DNA of 64,000 bases from Chitinophaga flava (lineage in GTDB: Bacteria; Bacteroidota; Bacteroidia; Chitinophagales; Chitinophagaceae). Position numbers and translations under genes: made by a program. The stretch's first letter is position 1. Every line of letters starts with the position of its first letter. Shown one piece after another: positions 46,634 to 55,359 of this stretch. The DNA lies in NCBI RefSeq assembly GCF_003308995.1, contig NZ_QFFJ01000002.1, positions 1,984,001-2,048,000 of the forward strand, given 5' to 3'. A model generated the notes under the pieces. That model saw only the letters and a program-made list of their open reading frames with translations, made no database searches and was not told where the DNA came from.

Positions 46634-46700
46634 TGAATATAGACTAAGGATCTGCAGGGGAAAAAATAATTAGACGAGTGTGATGCTTTTGTAGATGAGT
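46634..46700 (-). promoter_or_regulatory. LytTR-type direct repeats and promoter of the precursor gene
   Basis: On the minus strand the order is ACTCATCTA (46692-46700), a 12-bp spacer, ACTCGTCTA (46671-46679), 29 bp, then TATATTCA (46634-46641), with the precursor ATG 29 bp further on. The repeat size and spacing match the general LytTR binding pattern, and the last box resembles a degenerate TAnnTTTG -7 element. The same layout recurs upstream of the first radical SAM gene. Confidence 0.7.
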
Positions 46701-46735
46701 TTTATAAAATCAGGAGTATATTGAAAATAGAAAAA

Positions 46736-47431
46736 TCAGGCGTTTTTTCTCTTCAATTCATTCCAGTCAATAAAATTTTCAAGCAGGTGTTTTTTGCTGT
46801 TTAATCCAACGGTGAAATTGGCATGGTACATTAAAATATCCAGGTCAGGAAAAGGTATGTCCTGGCCGGATTGCCATATTGGACGTCCATCACGGGATAA
46901 ATTGTAGAACCTTTTTGATAACGGCTTGTATTGCACACCAGAACTATTTTTTAGGAAATAATTCATATTCTGCTGATCTGTATATCTGTCATTATAGTTG
47001 GAGAGTAGCGCATTGAAAAATGCCCGTGTTTGCGAATGTATTTTACAAATAAAGAACCCGCAGCATAAGTTGTGGTTTATACTCAATTCTCCTCCGTCAT
47101 TCTGAAATGCTATATCATCGTGCGCCAGTTCATTAATTATTTCATACCTGATATCGTCAAAGAAAATGATGTCAACATCAGAGAAAACCACATACTCAGC
47201 ATCCGTCAGTTGAATAAAATCGTTTACAAAACTGATTTTCTCTTTCATCTGTTTATTCCAGTTGATACTGCCAAACTCCCCGTTACATAACTGATCACTC
47301 GTTTTTATGACCAGTTCAAAACTATTACTCAGATACTGATTGTAACTGGGCAGGAAGAACCTGTCAAATAATATTTTATGAGAGGGAGAATAATAGGTGA
47401 GTAGTGGAATTTTATCGGTTAATATATTCAT
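46736..47431 (-). CDS. Putative glycosyltransferase (DxD)
   Basis: A 231-residue cytoplasmic protein. The central YVVFSDVDIIFFDDIR holds a DxD motif of the kind that binds metal and nucleotide-sugar in GT-A-fold enzymes. LCCGFFICKIHSQTRAFF and TDQQNMNYFL resemble the acceptor-side region of nucleotide-diphospho-sugar transferases (PF03407-like), and a late histidine in DILMYHANF fits the GT-A C-terminal metal ligand. It lies within the RiPP operon between the ART-like gene (26-bp gap) and the precursor. Together with the GT11-like gene this suggests that the peptide or an associated carrier is glycosylated, which is inference. Confidence 0.7.
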   Translation of the reverse strand: MNILTDKIPLLTYYSPSHKILFDRFFLPSYNQYLSNSFELVIKTSDQLCNGEFGSINWNKQMKEKISFVNDFIQLTDAEYVVFSDVDIIFFDDIRYEIINELAHDDIAFQNDGGELSINHNLCCGFFICKIHSQTRAFFNALLSNYNDRYTDQQNMNYFLKNSSGVQYKPLSKRFYNLSRDGRPIWQSGQDIPFPDLDILMYHANFTVGLNSKKHLLENFIDWNELKRKNA

Positions 47432-47457
47432 GGTTTTGGGAATTACGAACGAAAATC

Positions 47458-48015
47458 TTAATGGGCGTAATCATGATAGATATGTGGATGATGGGATCTC
47501 ACCAGGTCCAATAACTTTTGGTTTTGTGATTGAGATGCCAGTTCTTTTTTAAACAACTGGCGGAGATCATTGTCATCATCGCTGATGTATTCATGGCGTT
47601 TGTCAAATGGAACAAAAATAATTTTCCCCAGTTCGACTAAATCTTCAATATACTTTGGAACATCGTCTACTCTGATCTCTTCAATGGGTTGAACAGCGTA
47701 TTCCGACATCACTTCTCCTCTCCATCCGCCTTCTACAGCATGGAACCCATTTTTTTTAAGTAAATATATTGACCCTTTCTTCCCCTGGAATCTATATTGT
47801 ATCCCATTTCTCACCCGTTCAATGATAAATGGGGGGCCGCCTGCTCCTCTTAAAAGGAGACTACAAAAATAGTCACCGCCTGTTTTGTTGAGAAAAAGAG
47901 AAGCGATGTAAAAATCGGTTGTTGCGTACAATACATTTTTATGAAGCAGACCTGAGTATTGAGGTACTAATGTTTCCAGGTGTTGTATATTACTTCCATG
48001 GAATAAATAATCCAT
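47458..48015 (-). CDS. ADP-ribosyltransferase-like protein, tentative
   Basis: A 185-residue protein of no certain family. Its arrangement LFHGSNI near residue 4, VLYATTDFYIASLFL near 28, and MSEYAVQPIEEI near 105 matches the His-Tyr-Glu order of PARP/ART-fold NAD-using enzymes (H for NAD ribose, Tyr stacking, Glu catalytic). The C-terminal about 50 residues are charged and helical. It sits in the RiPP operon between the HlyD-like adaptor and the glycosyltransferase. It could modify the precursor, confer immunity or be a toxin-like tailoring enzyme. The fold call is from motif reading only. Confidence 0.45.
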   Translation of the reverse strand: MDYLFHGSNIQHLETLVPQYSGLLHKNVLYATTDFYIASLFLNKTGGDYFCSLLLRGAGGPPFIIERVRNGIQYRFQGKKGSIYLLKKNGFHAVEGGWRGEVMSEYAVQPIEEIRVDDVPKYIEDLVELGKIIFVPFDKRHEYISDDDNDLRQLFKKELASQSQNQKLLDLVRSHHPHIYHDYAH

Positions 48016-48052
48016 AATCGTTTGGGTTTAGAAAAGACCATTTCCGTTTTTT

Positions 48053-48775
48053 TTATTTCCTGAAGACACTGCCAAATATCCGTTCAAATACACTTTTTTC
48101 ATCTATCTGTATCTCCGCATCTCCTTGCATAACAGGTTGCTGGGGCAGCAATCTGTTAGTCGTAGTAATTAATTTATCGCTGTTTAGTTCTACGATAGCT
48201 GTATGCTCATGTTTACTAACATCGGGCATGATACCGGATATCTTTCCTTCCAGTATGCCATATTCCTGGGCAGGATAATTATCCAGATTAATCCATACTT
48301 TCTGTCCGGCTTTGATCTTTCCTACATTTCCATCGGTACTTTTAAGATAAACATCAACGCCTGGTACTTTTGGTATGATGCATATGGAATATAGCAGTGT
48401 ATCATTTTTACCTGCTTCTTTTGATGTATAAACAATACCATCCAGCGGTGATGTGGCGTACCAGTTTTTTCCCGTACTGATATCCTGCCTGACCAGTAGG
48501 GTGTCTCCACGGGATACGGTGTCTCTGTTGTTTACAAGAAATTCCAACATCTGGCCGGTGTTGTTTTTTATGATAAGACTTTCAGGTGGGTTTTTGGTGT
48601 AGATGGTCACCTTTGCCTTCACCAGTTCCGGATAAGGTATGCGGGAGCTAAGCACCAGGATTACGATCGCTACAAGCAGCATCCATAACAATCCTGATCT
48701 GATCAGCCGATGGGGTACATGGCCAATCAGTTCTTCCATTTCCTGGCTATATTGCTCGTTTGTTCCAACTGGCAT
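48053..48775 (-). CDS. Short HlyD-like membrane-fusion adaptor
   Basis: A 240-residue protein with one N-terminal membrane helix (about 27-43, LLWMLLVAIVILVLSSRI), then lipoyl/barrel-sandwich-like segments (SLIIKNNTGQMLEFLVNNRDTVSRGDTLLV; YATSPLDGIVYTS) and a beta-barrel region (GKIKAGQKVWINLDNYP). The long alpha-helical hairpin that separates the two lipoyl halves in classical HlyD is missing, so it is much shorter than the family norm. It is 12 bp downstream of the peptidase-ABC transporter and is presumably its periplasmic partner in peptide export. Confidence 0.82.
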   Translation of the reverse strand: MPVGTNEQYSQEMEELIGHVPHRLIRSGLLWMLLVAIVILVLSSRIPYPELVKAKVTIYTKNPPESLIIKNNTGQMLEFLVNNRDTVSRGDTLLVRQDISTGKNWYATSPLDGIVYTSKEAGKNDTLLYSICIIPKVPGVDVYLKSTDGNVGKIKAGQKVWINLDNYPAQEYGILEGKISGIMPDVSKHEHTAIVELNSDKLITTTNRLLPQQPVMQGDAEIQIDEKSVFERIFGSVFRK

Positions 48776-48787
48776 ATTTGTATTTGT

Positions 48788-51040
48788 TTAAGCTACACCT
48801 AATTCTAATTGATTTTTTACCAACTCGAAGTAATATCCTTTTAAAGCCGCAAGGCTCCAATGGTCTCCCCGTTCTACTATACAGCCATCCTTCATTACAA
48901 TTATCTGGTCAGCATTTTTTACGGTGCTTAATCTATGTGCGATAACAACCACTGTTTTTCCCTGATAAAACTTGGACAGGTTCTCCATAATGGCTTTTTC
49001 ATTATTCGAATCCAAAGCACTGGTAGCTTCGTCAAAGAACAAATACTTCGGATCTTTATAAACCGCCCGGGCGATAAAAAGACGTTGTTTCTGACCTCCA
49101 CTCAAACAGGATCCGGTGTTGCTGACCTTGGTGGAGAAACCCAGAGGAAGATTATTAATATAGTCCGTGAGGTTAGCGATTTTTATTGCTTCGTCCAGCT
49201 TCTCCATAGAAATACGACTATCATCCATGGCTATATTCTGAGCAATGGAGTCATTAAAGACAAAGCCATCCTGCATGACGGTGCCACAGTTTGTACGCCA
49301 TTGATTGGCAGACATAGTAACAAGATCAGTTCCATCCACTAATATTTTTCCTTCACCGGGCGGATAGAACTTCAATAGTAATTTCATTAAAGTTGTTTTT
49401 CCACTTCCGCTGGAACCTACGATTGCCGTTATTTTTCCTTTGGGGATATGTATACTGATGTTTTTAAGTACGGGAGCACTTTTAGGTGATCCATATCTAA
49501 AGCTCAGGTTAGATATAGTGATCCCTTCTCCATGAATATCACGTAAATTATCTGCGGCGGTATTTTTTACTTCTGGTGCTACGGCGTCATTCAACAGCGC
49601 ATCTTCATTGATTTCTTCATCATTTTTATTATGTATTTCTCCCAGTCTATCCAGGCTTATTTTAGCATCCTGTATGTTTCTTACAAAATTAATCAACTGT
49701 ATTAGCGGATTATTCATTTGTCCTATGATGTAGGAAATACTCAGCATTACACCCAGTGATATTTGTTGGTGTATGACTAACATGGCTGCAGAATAGGAGA
49801 TGAGTATATTCTTCAATTGGGTAAAAAAAGACGCCCCGATTTCCTGGTATTGCTCTAATGCCAGACTTTTGATGTTAACCTGGAACAACTTTGCCTGTAT
49901 TCGCTCCCAGTTCCAGCGCCTGGACCGCTGGCTGTTGTACAGTTTTATTTCCTGCATCCCGGTAATAATCTCAAACAAACTGTTCTGCGTTTCCCTGGCG
50001 CGTTGAAAACGGTTATAGTCAATGTTTTTCCGTTGCTTTAAAAATATACATATCCATAATATGGACAATGCACTTCCAATGCAGAAGATCGCTAATAAAG
50101 TAAGGCTGTATAATGATAGTACAAAGGAGTAAACAACGAGGCTAATTAATGAAAACACAGTGCTTAATGTAGATCCTGTTAAAAATGTTTCAACACGTTT
50201 GTGGTCGGCTATGCGCTGTGTAAGATCACCTACATTTTTAGATTCAAAAAAACTAACGGGAAGTTTCATTATTTTAATAAGGAAACTGGATATAATGGAT
50301 ACACTTATCCGCGTGCTTACATGCAAAAGTATCCGGTTCCTGATAAGGTCGACCACGAAACTACCCGTGAATAACAATAGCTGAGATAATAGTATCAGGT
50401 GAATGAAGTGTATATTTTTTCTGTTAACACCAAAGTCGATCAGGCTTTGTGTCAGAAATGGAAAACACAACCCGATGAGATTACTCAATATAATGCCAAG
50501 AAAAAGCTGGAAGAAATATCTTTTATACGGTCTTACGTAATCCAGTAAGAATCTAAAGCCCTCGTTTTTTTCGGATTTGTTTTCCTGTTTAAGATAAAAA
50601 TCAGGTGTGGGTTCCAGCAATAAGGCAACACCTTTATTTTCCGCGGCGCTTACCCAACATTTCAGGAAAGTACTTTCATCTACTTTCACGAGAGCATGTC
50701 CCGGATCGGCGATAATAAATTCTCTTTTTCCACCAAAAAAACTATTCTGTACTTTATACAGCACCACAAAATGCTTTTGTTGCCAATGGAGAATACAAGG
50801 CAATGGGGCTTTTTCTGTTAGCTGTTCGTAGCTGATTTTAGTAACCATAGATCTGAATCCGATGGTTTCTGCTGCTTCACTAAGTCCCAGCAGACTCACG
50901 CCACTTTGAGTAATATAAGAATGGCTTCTTAAAAAATTGAGGGAATAATCCTTTCCAAAAAAAGCAGCGATCATCCTCAGGCAGGTAGGCCCGCAGTCCA
51001 TGAAATCAAGCTGACGGAAGTACTTATATTTCTTTTTCAC
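48788..51040 (-). CDS. C39 peptidase-containing ABC exporter (PCAT)
   Basis: A 750-residue protein starting at GTG. The N-terminal C39 cysteine peptidase is intact: oxyanion Gln and catalytic Cys in RQLDFMDCGPTCL, His in WQQKHFVVLY, Asp in IADPGHA. A six-helix transmembrane domain spans about 160-440. The ATPase has Walker A GSSGSGKTTL, signature LSGGQKQRLF, Walker B YLFFDEATSALD and an H-loop (IAHRLST). It should cut the precursor after the double glycine and export the mature peptide, powered by ATP. It is followed 12 bp later by the HlyD-like gene. Confidence 0.95.
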   Translation of the reverse strand: MKKKYKYFRQLDFMDCGPTCLRMIAAFFGKDYSLNFLRSHSYITQSGVSLLGLSEAAETIGFRSMVTKISYEQLTEKAPLPCILHWQQKHFVVLYKVQNSFFGGKREFIIADPGHALVKVDESTFLKCWVSAAENKGVALLLEPTPDFYLKQENKSEKNEGFRFLLDYVRPYKRYFFQLFLGIILSNLIGLCFPFLTQSLIDFGVNRKNIHFIHLILLSQLLLFTGSFVVDLIRNRILLHVSTRISVSIISSFLIKIMKLPVSFFESKNVGDLTQRIADHKRVETFLTGSTLSTVFSLISLVVYSFVLSLYSLTLLAIFCIGSALSILWICIFLKQRKNIDYNRFQRARETQNSLFEIITGMQEIKLYNSQRSRRWNWERIQAKLFQVNIKSLALEQYQEIGASFFTQLKNILISYSAAMLVIHQQISLGVMLSISYIIGQMNNPLIQLINFVRNIQDAKISLDRLGEIHNKNDEEINEDALLNDAVAPEVKNTAADNLRDIHGEGITISNLSFRYGSPKSAPVLKNISIHIPKGKITAIVGSSGSGKTTLMKLLLKFYPPGEGKILVDGTDLVTMSANQWRTNCGTVMQDGFVFNDSIAQNIAMDDSRISMEKLDEAIKIANLTDYINNLPLGFSTKVSNTGSCLSGGQKQRLFIARAVYKDPKYLFFDEATSALDSNNEKAIMENLSKFYQGKTVVVIAHRLSTVKNADQIIVMKDGCIVERGDHWSLAALKGYYFELVKNQLELGVA

Positions 51041-51063
51041 AGTACTTGGTTTTATATTATCTA

Positions 51064-52023
51064 CTAGGCCTGCTCCTGGCCGATCATCTCATAATAGTTT
51101 ACGCAATGCGCTGCTTTATTAGTAAAATGTTTATGAAATCCTATGGTGAATTCAGTCTGCAGGACAGGGGCTTCCGGGTTATCAATATAATAGGTCGGAA
51201 CATTCCCGTAGTAGGAAGCCCAACCGCTGAATGTACTTGGTGGAGCAATTATATAATCACATTTTGCCAGCGTATACAGATCTATTATTTCACTTTTCCG
51301 GATGTATACAACGGGCAAGGTAGAGAAGGAATGCATATCAATTTCCTCATCCGAGCAGATAATAAAAACAACAGAAGAAGGATTGTCGTGTCCGGATAAC
51401 AACTGTTGCATTTCCTGTATTTTTCTTACATAAACAGTGTCCTCATAAAACCATTTTCCTCCCTGGTAGTTTTTGTAATCGCCTCTTCTGATATGTATGC
51501 CTATCAATGTTTTCCCGAATTTCCGGGCTTTGTTTACTATTGTATCAATTAGTCCGGCATATTTCTCTCTGGGCTTAAAAATATCACGGATGAAGAAGAG
51601 GTGTTTGGGCATGTTGATATGGTCGGTAAACCGCCAGCCTTCTACAAAGAGCACTTTGTTTTTGGCTTTCTCCAGGAAACGGGCATCATTCATATCGCAA
51701 TACAATGCACCATTGGGTTGTGATGCAGGAATAATCGTAAGGTAATCCAGGAATGGGAGGCTTTTCCTTTTCTTCAGGAATTTGAAAAGTCCGCTGGCAA
51801 TTTTGATCAATATCGAATTAAGGGTACCTGATCTCGAAAAATGAAACCTGACACCTGTTAATTTAAGGGTTGCATTATCCTCCAGGTCAAAATATTGCTG
51901 GTATGCCTCCGGAAAAGACAAATAATAAAACGAGTATCCATGCTCTATTGAATTGGCAATAAATGCCGAAGCATGCAATAACCTGTTCCCCAACTGGCCG
52001 TTCTTATACAAGTTGATAACCAT
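51064..52023 (-). CDS. GT11-like alpha-1,2-fucosyltransferase family protein
   Basis: A 319-residue protein. The N-terminal LYKNGQLGNRLLHASAF and the central GIHIRRGDYKNYQGG (the HxRRGDY motif) are the hallmarks of the GT11 fucosyltransferase group. The late segment YIIAPPSTFSGWASYYG is the conserved sugar-nucleotide region. GT11 enzymes normally move fucose from GDP-fucose to galactose. Its place in the RiPP operon between the OM barrel gene (29-bp gap) and the PCAT gene (23-bp gap) suggests a tailoring role on the peptide or on a sugar placed by the other glycosyltransferase. Confidence 0.82.
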   Translation of the reverse strand: MVINLYKNGQLGNRLLHASAFIANSIEHGYSFYYLSFPEAYQQYFDLEDNATLKLTGVRFHFSRSGTLNSILIKIASGLFKFLKKRKSLPFLDYLTIIPASQPNGALYCDMNDARFLEKAKNKVLFVEGWRFTDHINMPKHLFFIRDIFKPREKYAGLIDTIVNKARKFGKTLIGIHIRRGDYKNYQGGKWFYEDTVYVRKIQEMQQLLSGHDNPSSVVFIICSDEEIDMHSFSTLPVVYIRKSEIIDLYTLAKCDYIIAPPSTFSGWASYYGNVPTYYIDNPEAPVLQTEFTIGFHKHFTNKAAHCVNYYEMIGQEQA

Positions 52024-52052
52024 TTGAAGTTATTTTATGTAGACTTTACCTC

Positions 52053-54464
52053 CTATCTGCTCTTAACGCGCGATTCTTCTTCACTGCTTCTGATATTGAG
52101 GCTTTTAATACTTTGCCTTAATTTTTGCAGATCAAATTCCAACCTTATATCAAAGGTCCTGGAGCCACGGAACTGATTGATTTCATTTTGAAAACCATCC
52201 GTATTTTGCACCATCTTGTCTTTCATGCCCAGGAACATGTCCCGGTATTCTGCCACCAGGATAATCTTCTTGTTAAGAAATTCTTTCCGGATGCCGGTTG
52301 TAATAGAGCTTTGAGGTTTAAACCGGTATATATCGTATACTGAACTGGTGGTATAATAACTATTGGCAGTGAACAGGAATCCTGGCAGTATGGTGAAGGT
52401 ATTTAATGTTGTAAAGGTGAAATTATATCCCTGGAGATGATAGTTTTTGCCATTAAACTGCGAATTGAATTCATCATTCAATAAGGTGCCGGAAACCTGC
52501 AGGGTATACCATTTGGTAATCTCTTTTATATAACTTAATGCAAATACCAGGCTTTTTCTATTGTTAATGTTTACCATTTTTAAGGTCAGTATCTGACTTT
52601 GAAAATCGTAAAAAGGCATCTGACTGATCACATCATCTCTTTTCCTATAAGAGATATTCAGGTTAATATTTTTATAGTTGAAGTTTGCTTCATAACTATT
52701 GAAGATGGCAGGCTGGAGATAAGGATTTCCTTCTATTCTTGTGTACGGGCTTGAAATGATAGAAAACGGGTTTAGGTCGCTATAGGCGGGCCTTTGTAGT
52801 TTTCGGGTATAAGACAGGTCTATATTTAAGCTCCGGTTAAAAAAGTCTCTGGATATATTAAAATAGGGTAGGAGATTACCATATTCCCTGACGAACTTTT
52901 GTTTTGTTGTGACAAGATCTCCGCTACCCCTGGTATATTCATACCTTACCCCTGCTGTAAGATTAAAACCTTTAATAGCCCGGCTGGCATTTACATAGCC
53001 TGCAAATATCTGTTCATCATATGCAAAGTTGTTGGTCCGTGCTGAATCCCTCCTGTAGAATGATCCGGCCAGTGTATCATAGACGAGATTATTATCAGCA
53101 GTAGTAGTACTGGCCTTTATACCTGTTTTGAACCTAAAATCTTTCCATCTTTTTTTGAGATCGGCGTTGAAAGTCAATAACCTGGTTTGGGATACAACGT
53201 CATTCAGTGTACTGTTGAGCCCAGTTATGGCACTGTTGGTAATATCAATCTGCTGATGCTGGTCCTGATCAAAATAACCATGGTTTACCTGCATACTGAG
53301 GTCGCTTGTGCTATCAATTTTGAGTTGATAGAAAAGGGTACTGGCAATAGATCTGTTGATGGAAGAAATATCATTATTGCTGTTAATCTCCTGACCGTAT
53401 GCCTGTGGTTTTATAAAGACCAAAGTACTGTTGGTGAGGGTATTTTCTTTATAATCTCCGTATATCCCCCGAACACTCAGACCCAGCTTTGATTTATCAT
53501 TGAGCGGTTTTTCGTAATTGAGTCTCAGGGAATGGCTATTGGGTATTTGTTTGGAAAAGGAATGCTCTGAATAAGTGTTTTTAAACTGGCTGGTTTCTGT
53601 TTGCCTGTTACTTTCAAAATCCAGGAGTCCACTATACTTTGAATAATCATAATCGGCCTGGAAATAATGTCCTCCGTCTTTTTGATGAACATATCCCAAA
53701 CCTCCGTACAGCTGGTTAAATTGATTCCTGCCATATCCAAGGTAGCCGTTTACGTTAGAACCATTTACGTATTTGGCTTTGTTAAGTGTTATGTCTATTA
53801 CTGCATTATAATTGCCATCATATTCTGATCCCGGGGCTGTAATTAATTCTATCTTCTTTATTTCATTCGCCGGCAGATTCTTTAATTCCTGGATAGACAA
53901 AGGACTTCTTTTCCCGTTTATTAAAACAACAGGTTGAACGGTTCCGTTTATCCGGATATTGTCCTGCACTACAGAAACGGCTGGGAGCCTGGCAATGAGG
54001 TTCAATGCATTACCGGAAGTTTGATAGATTTTATTGGTAGCATCTATGATTAATTTGCCATTTTCACTTCTGATGGGCGGTGTGGATCCCGCAATATTGA
54101 TGGCTTTGAGTGTGGTAGTACTGTCTAATAGAATCAGGTTCTGTAAGTCGATGTCCTTGTCAGTAAGGACTATATTGTTATTGGTCCATATTTTATAGCC
54201 TATAGAGGCTATTTTAAGAGTATAGTGGCCGGCAGCCAGCTGGGGCAGGATGAATTTACCTGTAGTATCCAAAACAGTTTGCGCAACAATCCCATTACTG
54301 TTTAAACGTTCCGCCGCAACCATACCTGTGGTAACCGGAATGCTGCTCTGAGAAATAACAGCTCCGCTTATCCGGAATTTTTTTTCATTCATTTGGCCGA
54401 TGCATATCGTAGTTTTAAATGCAAGCAGTAGTCCAATAAAGTATATTAGTCTTTTTTTAATCAT
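52053..54464 (-). CDS. Outer-membrane beta-barrel protein (TonB-receptor family)
   Basis: An 803-residue protein. It has a signal peptide (LIYFIGLLLAFKTTICIGQ), an N-terminal carboxypeptidase-regulatory-type sandwich (about 30-115), a plug-like domain (about 120-215, LIARLPAVSVVQDNIRING ... VLINGKRSPLSIQELKNLPA) and a long barrel. It belongs to the OMP_b-brl_3-type receptors common in Bacteroidota and lacks an STN domain. Within the RiPP operon it may let the mature peptide cross the outer membrane or take back a bound ligand. It has 29-40-bp gaps to neighbours on the same strand. Confidence 0.85.
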   Translation of the reverse strand: MIKKRLIYFIGLLLAFKTTICIGQMNEKKFRISGAVISQSSIPVTTGMVAAERLNSNGIVAQTVLDTTGKFILPQLAAGHYTLKIASIGYKIWTNNNIVLTDKDIDLQNLILLDSTTTLKAINIAGSTPPIRSENGKLIIDATNKIYQTSGNALNLIARLPAVSVVQDNIRINGTVQPVVLINGKRSPLSIQELKNLPANEIKKIELITAPGSEYDGNYNAVIDITLNKAKYVNGSNVNGYLGYGRNQFNQLYGGLGYVHQKDGGHYFQADYDYSKYSGLLDFESNRQTETSQFKNTYSEHSFSKQIPNSHSLRLNYEKPLNDKSKLGLSVRGIYGDYKENTLTNSTLVFIKPQAYGQEINSNNDISSINRSIASTLFYQLKIDSTSDLSMQVNHGYFDQDQHQQIDITNSAITGLNSTLNDVVSQTRLLTFNADLKKRWKDFRFKTGIKASTTTADNNLVYDTLAGSFYRRDSARTNNFAYDEQIFAGYVNASRAIKGFNLTAGVRYEYTRGSGDLVTTKQKFVREYGNLLPYFNISRDFFNRSLNIDLSYTRKLQRPAYSDLNPFSIISSPYTRIEGNPYLQPAIFNSYEANFNYKNINLNISYRKRDDVISQMPFYDFQSQILTLKMVNINNRKSLVFALSYIKEITKWYTLQVSGTLLNDEFNSQFNGKNYHLQGYNFTFTTLNTFTILPGFLFTANSYYTTSSVYDIYRFKPQSSITTGIRKEFLNKKIILVAEYRDMFLGMKDKMVQNTDGFQNEINQFRGSRTFDIRLEFDLQKLRQSIKSLNIRSSEEESRVKSR

Positions 54465-54504
54465 GTAATAGTGTGGAATTTAGCTACAGATTCGTTCTTG
54501 TGCG

Positions 54505-55332
54505 TTATAGTGAAAAGTGTCCAAGCAATGTGTAAGTAATATCGGGGGCTGTACTGCCTATATTGGATCCGTCATGCAGTATATTCTCAGTGGGAGCGAT
54601 ATAAGCCTGGTAAGGATCAAGTGGGATCCGAACAATAGGATAAGTACCATAAGTCCGGCAAAACAGCTGGCTTAAATGCCATTGGGTATTTTTGGCGTTA
54701 AAACTACCTTTTTGGTTGAGTATCCAGGTTTTCATTTCACTTAAGGGTTGATTCACAAATAGGAAGTATCTCTTCTGCGTACCTAAGTTAATACATAATC
54801 TGTTTTGTGCATCATGGGCTTTATCTATTGCCAGGTTATCAATATTGTCGATATGAAGCCCTGTATACTGTTTTCCTTTGAAATACTTTGTCGTAGTTGA
54901 TAAGTTGGCGTCGTTTACCGAATAAAATCCCTTCGAAATTTCTTTTCCTTCCTGCAGAAAATGCGAACAGTATTTATTTAAAAGATCAGCATATTGCCTG
55001 AATAGTTCTTTTTTCTCAGATTGAACTTTCAGGAAATGGCGTTTGGAAATTACTTTATTTAAAGTAATGTTTTCAAATTTATTTTTCAATACACCCGGAA
55101 TATCGAAAATATAAATGGTGGATGAGGACTCATTACCTGACTGTAGGTCGGCTTTCAGCATCGATAGTTCATCCTCAGTGATTTTCCGCCATTCATCCCG
55201 GGGCTTGTAGGCATTACTAATGTATGAGATACCCGTAGCAGCACGTTCTTTAGCCACTTCACATCCGGTTGAAATTTCCAAAGAAGCATATGTAGCTTCA
55301 GATGCAATTATTTTCACGCCTTCTTTCAGCAT
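54505..55332 (-). CDS. Probable Fe(II)/2-oxoglutarate-type oxygenase, RiPP tailoring
   Basis: A 275-residue protein. H160-I-D162 in YTGLHIDNID and H253 in ENILHDGSN could form the HxD...H iron facial triad of a cupin-like oxygenase, and the strands between them (CINLGTQKRYFLFVN; YPIVRIPLDPYQAYIAP) fit a jelly roll. The usual Arg/Lys about ten residues after the last His is not obvious, so the 2-oxoglutarate use is unproven. From memory, cyclophane RiPP clusters of the Yhh type pair a radical SAM with a 2OG-Fe oxygenase, which supports the role. It is 27 bp downstream of the second radical SAM gene. Confidence 0.6.
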   Translation of the reverse strand: MLKEGVKIIASEATYASLEISTGCEVAKERAATGISYISNAYKPRDEWRKITEDELSMLKADLQSGNESSSTIYIFDIPGVLKNKFENITLNKVISKRHFLKVQSEKKELFRQYADLLNKYCSHFLQEGKEISKGFYSVNDANLSTTTKYFKGKQYTGLHIDNIDNLAIDKAHDAQNRLCINLGTQKRYFLFVNQPLSEMKTWILNQKGSFNAKNTQWHLSQLFCRTYGTYPIVRIPLDPYQAYIAPTENILHDGSNIGSTAPDITYTLLGHFSL

Positions 55333-55359
55333 TGTTATAATATTTAAATTAGATAAATA

